DNA of 9,106 nt from Caldilineae bacterium (GTDB taxonomy: Bacteria; Chloroflexota; Anaerolineae; JAAEKA01). Every line of letters begins with the position of its first letter. Position 1 is the stretch's first letter. The notes beneath the pieces are model-generated. The model was not told the origin of the DNA, searched no databases, and was given only the letters and a program-made list of their open reading frames with translations. The stretch lies in contig JACKBK010000070.1 of assembly GCA_020634555.1 (NCBI GenBank), forward strand, positions 1 to 9,106. Direction: 5' to 3'. The position numbers and the translations under genes are program-made. This document shows, in pieces, positions 6,425 to 9,106 of the stretch.

Positions 6425-6540
6425 GCCCTCTGCGCACTCCTGGTGCTAGTCTAATACTATCCTTGCTGTGCAGGTAGCTGTTACCGGCACAGCGTATCTT
6501 CCATCAGGTAAAACAGGTTCGAAAAACCCCTTACAACAAG
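6425..6540 (-). promoter_or_regulatory. Upstream region of nusA, probable operon promoter
   Basis: The region lies between a likely terminator and the nusA start, so a promoter for the nusA operon is expected here. The best match I see on the minus strand is GTAACA (6484-6479) and TAGTAT (6459-6454) with a 19-base spacer, each matching four of six sigma-70 consensus bases. This is a weak match, so the exact promoter is uncertain. There is no rimP gene here. Confidence 0.25.
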
Positions 6541-6563
6541 AAAAGTGGGGGATGCCCACTTTT
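6541..6563 (-). terminator. Intrinsic terminator of the tgt/lipoprotein/TIM-barrel unit
   Basis: AAAAGTGGG and CCCACTTTT form a perfect 9-bp stem around a 5-base loop. On the minus strand the stem runs into TTTTCTTGTTGT, a T-rich tail as in a Rho-independent terminator. It lies about 110 bases past the TIM-barrel stop and 117 bases before nusA, separating the two transcription units. Confidence 0.65.
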
Positions 6564-6659
6564 CCACCGACGCTATCTCGACCTGCGGCTATTCTACCAC
6601 AGCAGATCGGAACTTGCCAAATCATTGCAAAGGATCTGGATGGTTTGCACCGTGGATGA

Positions 6660-6693
6660 CTGGCAAGGTGCGGCGTTATACCCGCCTTGCCAG
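6660..6693 (-). other. Hairpin enclosing the stop codon of the TIM-barrel gene
   Basis: CTGGCAAGG (6660-6668) and CCTTGCCAG (6685-6693) form a perfect 9-bp stem. The loop holds the TAA stop (6678-6676 on the minus strand). No T tract follows, so a role in mRNA stability or Rho-independent termination is uncertain; the better terminator is at 6541-6563. Confidence 0.45.
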
Positions 6694-7629
6694 CGCCTCA
6701 GCCACCTGGCCCGCGCCTGCAACCACCTCGTCCGCAGCGAAATACCAGTCCAGTTCGCAGGTCAGTGCGGCATCTGCGGGCAGCCGCGCTGCCATCCAGT
6801 CGAGGTCGATCTCGCCCTGTCCCGGCAACAGGTGGTCGCGCAGGCCGATCACGTCGTGGAAATGGACACCGACGATGCGGTCAGCGAACAGATCCAGCCA
6901 GCGCTCGTGGTCGTGGAATCCCAGATTATGCAGCACCTGCACATGGCCGGCGTCGTACCAGAAGCCCACCGCCGCCGGGTCGCTGTCTGTCAACAAGAGC
7001 GCCAGCTCATCCAGCGTCGGTATCTGCCAATAGTTGACTCGCGACTCGATGCCCAGGCGGACGCCGCGCGGCCCGGCATAGCCGGCGAGCTCATCCAAAC
7101 TGCGGCGCGCGGCATCCAGGGCCGGGCCGGCTACCCGGCGCCGGTCAGTTTCCACCTCGCGCCGGGCTGCGTTGTAAACTGGGGTGCCTGCCTGCCCGCC
7201 CAGGTAGCGCTGCGCCAGCGCCCACTCCAGATGGCGTGCAGCCGGCGTTTCGCCCAGATGCAGACAGACCGTAGTTGCACCACACGCGACAGCAAGATCG
7301 ATGCTGTCACAGCCCTGAACGACAGCCCAGCGGCGCGCGCCTCCGTCGGTTGCGCTGAGCAATGCTTCTGCCGGCGCGCCGAAAGGCGACGGTCGAATGG
7401 GCGCCGGGAAGTGAATCGACCGCACGCCTGACTGTGCCAGGTCCGCGCCTTCTAGCATCGCCGGTGTGACGATGTGGCTCAGCTCGATGCCGCCAAAGCC
7501 CAGCGCGCGGGCCGCGGTCGCAAACTCCGCCACCCGGTCGTACCGGTGCTGCATCCACATGGTGGACAGTGACAGCGACTCCAGGCTGGGCTGAGGTGTG
7601 GACGCGGCAATGGGCAGGAATTGGTTCAT
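6676..7629 (-). CDS. Sugar phosphate isomerase/epimerase-like TIM-barrel protein
   Basis: This 317-residue protein belongs to the xylose isomerase-like TIM-barrel (AP endonuclease 2) superfamily, whose members isomerise or epimerise sugars or act on related substrates with a divalent metal. The metal-site residues are all visible: E195 in GIES, D226 and H229 in YDAGH, H256 and H258 in VHFHD, and E292 in CELDW. The segment LPGQGEIDLDW (268-278) before the last strands is typical of the family. It therefore looks active, but the substrate cannot be read from sequence. The ATG at 7629 overlaps the stop of the upstream lipoprotein gene (ATGA), so the two are probably translated together. No signal peptide is seen, so the enzyme is likely cytoplasmic. 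It is the last gene of its unit, followed by a terminator. Confidence 0.85.
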   Translation of the reverse strand: MNQFLPIAASTPQPSLESLSLSTMWMQHRYDRVAEFATAARALGFGGIELSHIVTPAMLEGADLAQSGVRSIHFPAPIRPSPFGAPAEALLSATDGGARRWAVVQGCDSIDLAVACGATTVCLHLGETPAARHLEWALAQRYLGGQAGTPVYNAARREVETDRRRVAGPALDAARRSLDELAGYAGPRGVRLGIESRVNYWQIPTLDELALLLTDSDPAAVGFWYDAGHVQVLHNLGFHDHERWLDLFADRIVGVHFHDVIGLRDHLLPGQGEIDLDWMAARLPADAALTCELDWYFAADEVVAGAGQVAEALARRV

Positions 7630-8477
7630 GGGGAAGCGTACCCGGGCAGCCCGTAGCGTCCGGTCAACAACGCGGCGCCTGCTTCCCCGGCGACAAAATC
7701 GCGCAGCGCAGCAGCCTCCGGACTTGGGTCGTCCGGTGTGACAAAAAAGAGCGGCAGCACAGCCGGATACCCGGGAACGTTCAAGGCGACCCAGTCGTGG
7801 CTCATGCCCTCCAACGTCAGCGCCTTGACCCGGTCGTCAAGCCAGCTTGCCGGCAGGAAGCCTATGGCCAACGGATCGGCGGCCACCTCCTCCAGAATCT
7901 CACGGTTGCCGGGGAGGACGATGGCTGTCGGCGTAAATCGCCGCCGCCCCATAACCGCCTGCTGTAAGGCATTTCGCACACCGACGCCTGCCTCGCGGGT
8001 TATCACCTGAATCGCGCCGAAGCCGGCATCCAGCTCCGACCACAGCCGCGTACGGCCGGTGAATACCTGGCGCGCCTGGTCAATACCGATGTTTTCCAGA
8101 GGGTTCTCCCGGTTGACCACAAGCACCAGTGCATCGGTGGCGATCTCCGTGCTGGTCATTCCTTCGGAAAAGGCAATCGGCGGCGTCGCCAGCAGAAATG
8201 CTGCGTCGGCTCGTCCTTGTTCGACAACCCACTCCGCGGCCAGCTCGCTGCCGACCGGCTCGATGTTGATCGTGATATGCGGGTTGGCTTGCATGTATGC
8301 GTCGGCTGCCAACGACGCCAGCGGCTGCGCGCTGCTCGATGCCGCGACTGTCAACGAGACGGGAACCGGCGTCGCGACCGCTGTCCCACATGCGGTCGCC
8401 GTAACAACGAAAAGCAGCAGCGTCGGGAGGAGAAGCGCACGTTGGAGCCGCACACTGGCGAGGTGAACAGCAGACAT
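7626..8477 (-). CDS. PstS-like substrate-binding lipoprotein (phosphate-type periplasmic-binding fold)
   Basis: The 283-residue product begins with a basic stretch and a hydrophobic segment (about 14-29), followed by Cys30 in VTATAC, a plausible lipobox, so it is probably a membrane-anchored extracytoplasmic lipoprotein. The rest resembles PstS-type binding proteins: an opening VAASSSAQPLASLAADAYM (44-62), TDALVLVVNRENPLENIGID (114-133), the QVFTGRTRLWSEL hinge-like region (137-149) and VITREAGVGVRNAL (158-171), where phosphate binders usually have a G-S-G-T-R type loop. That loop is altered here, so phosphate need not be the ligand. No permease or ATPase gene is adjacent. I chose the ATG at 8477, eight bases after the tgt stop; the frame continues to 8747 but that extension overlaps tgt. 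The stop overlaps the TIM-barrel start. Confidence 0.8.
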   Translation of the reverse strand: MSAVHLASVRLQRALLLPTLLLFVVTATACGTAVATPVPVSLTVAASSSAQPLASLAADAYMQANPHITINIEPVGSELAAEWVVEQGRADAAFLLATPPIAFSEGMTSTEIATDALVLVVNRENPLENIGIDQARQVFTGRTRLWSELDAGFGAIQVITREAGVGVRNALQQAVMGRRRFTPTAIVLPGNREILEEVAADPLAIGFLPASWLDDRVKALTLEGMSHDWVALNVPGYPAVLPLFFVTPDDPSPEAAALRDFVAGEAGAALLTGRYGLPGYASP

Positions 8478-8485
8478 GACCGTGG

Positions 8486-9106
8486 TCAGCGGCTCCCGCC
8501 TGCGCGCTGTTGCTGGCGAACGGCACGCTCGCGTGCCCGCGCGTCCTGATCGGCGGGACGGTAGCTGGCAAGGAACGATTGCTTGAATTCGGCGAACGTT
8601 CCCGCAGCGATGTTGGCGCGGATGTCCTCCATAAAGCGCAACATGAAATGCAGGTTGTGCAGGGTCGCCAGCCGTAGCCCCAGGATCTCGCCGGCCTTGA
8701 ACAGGTGGCGTAGATAAGCGAGAGTGAAGTTTTGGCAGGTGTAGCACGTGCAGTCGGTCTCCACCGGCAGCGGCGATTCTGCGTATTGTGCATTGCGAAT
8801 GTTGAGGCGGCCATGCTTTGTCAGCAGTCCACCGTTGCGCGCCTGTCGGGTCGGCAACACGCAGTCGAACATGTCGATGCCGCGCGCCACCGCTTCCAGA
8901 ATGTCCTCCGGCACGCCGACGCCCATCAGGTAGCGCGGTTTGTCGGCCGGCAGCAGCGGGCAGGTGAGGTCCAGCGTCTCGGCCATCTGCTCCTTGGTTT
9001 CGCCGACCGCCAGTCCGCCGACCGCGTAGCCGGGGAAGTCTAACCCGCTGAGGAAACGCGCCGACTCGGCGCGCAGGTCGGGAAAGACGCCGCCCTGGAC
9101 GATGCC
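8486..9106 (-). CDS. tgt: Queuine/preQ1 tRNA-guanine transglycosylase, C-terminal part (cut by window end)
   Basis: Tgt exchanges guanine 34 of GUN-anticodon tRNAs for preQ1 (in bacteria) on the route to queuosine. The 206 visible residues begin with GIVQGG and continue with GYAVGGLAVGE (26-36), both typical. DMFDCVLPTR (78-87) holds the nucleophilic aspartate D81 (E. coli D264). C119, C121, C124 and H150 form the structural zinc site with the spacing of the E. coli enzyme. The N-terminal half lies outside the window, so its start is unknown. The C-terminus carries a short Arg/Gln-rich tail. No queuosine biosynthesis gene is visible nearby. It is the first visible gene of the unit that continues into the lipoprotein gene eight bases downstream. 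Confidence 0.96.
   Translation of the reverse strand, partial: GIVQGGVFPDLRAESARFLSGLDFPGYAVGGLAVGETKEQMAETLDLTCPLLPADKPRYLMGVGVPEDILEAVARGIDMFDCVLPTRQARNGGLLTKHGRLNIRNAQYAESPLPVETDCTCYTCQNFTLAYLRHLFKAGEILGLRLATLHNLHFMLRFMEDIRANIAAGTFAEFKQSFLASYRPADQDARARERAVRQQQRAGGSR

Noticed and set aside
5816..6454. 212-codon plus-strand open frame
   Set aside because: It lies antisense to the conserved NusA N-terminal and S1 domains and has no recognisable motif or ribosome site.

Overview
The window is a GC-rich bacterial chromosome segment in which every gene I can support lies on the minus strand, so transcription runs from the right end to the left. It holds nine protein genes, two of them cut by the window edges, and no tRNA, rRNA, CRISPR array or insertion sequence. 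The core is the conserved transcription/translation cluster nusA - ylxR - infB - rbfA - DHH phosphoesterase (nrnA-like) - truB. A second short gene group lies upstream of it: tgt, a PstS-like substrate-binding lipoprotein and a TIM-barrel sugar-phosphate isomerase/epimerase-like enzyme.

Layout from right to left. At 9106-8486 is the C-terminal part of tRNA-guanine transglycosylase. It is followed after 8 bases by a lipoprotein of the phosphate-binding-protein-like fold (8477-7626), which shares an ATGA overlap with the TIM-barrel gene (7629-6676). A hairpin spans that gene's stop codon, and a 9-bp hairpin with a T-rich tail at 6563-6541 looks like the transcription terminator. After a probable promoter region, nusA (6424-4709) starts the second unit. 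ylxR follows almost at once, then a 345-base untranslated stretch with several hairpins and a possible 10-codon leader peptide, then infB with a clear Shine-Dalgarno. A 217-base gap carries a 14-bp direct repeat array and long inverted arms that end just before the rbfA start codon. rbfA, the DHH phosphoesterase and truB are tightly coupled by overlapping stop and start codons.

The second unit is a gene-expression operon. NusA modulates transcription pausing, termination and antitermination, YlxR is a small RNA-binding protein, IF2 starts translation, RbfA matures the 30S subunit, the DHH enzyme probably degrades oligoribonucleotides or pAp, and TruB makes pseudouridine 55 in tRNA. Tgt, also a tRNA modification enzyme, sits in the neighbouring unit. 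rimP and ylxQ, often found in this cluster, are absent from their usual places.

The organism cannot be fixed from sequence alone. The AATACGAATTACGC-type repeat resembles dispersed repeats that I recall from Chloroflexota (Anaerolineae/Caldilineae-type) genomes, and the gene order fits a deep-branching Gram-positive-like bacterium. I regard Chloroflexota as a reasonable but unverified guess.

The most unusual things here are (1) a roughly 180-residue tyrosine-rich, acidic-then-basic C-terminal extension on NusA, including seven tyrosines at exact three-residue spacing; (2) an inverted repeat between infB and rbfA that could hide the rbfA ribosome-binding region in a stem; and (3) a structured leader before infB. 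I see no evidence of a defence or mobile system.
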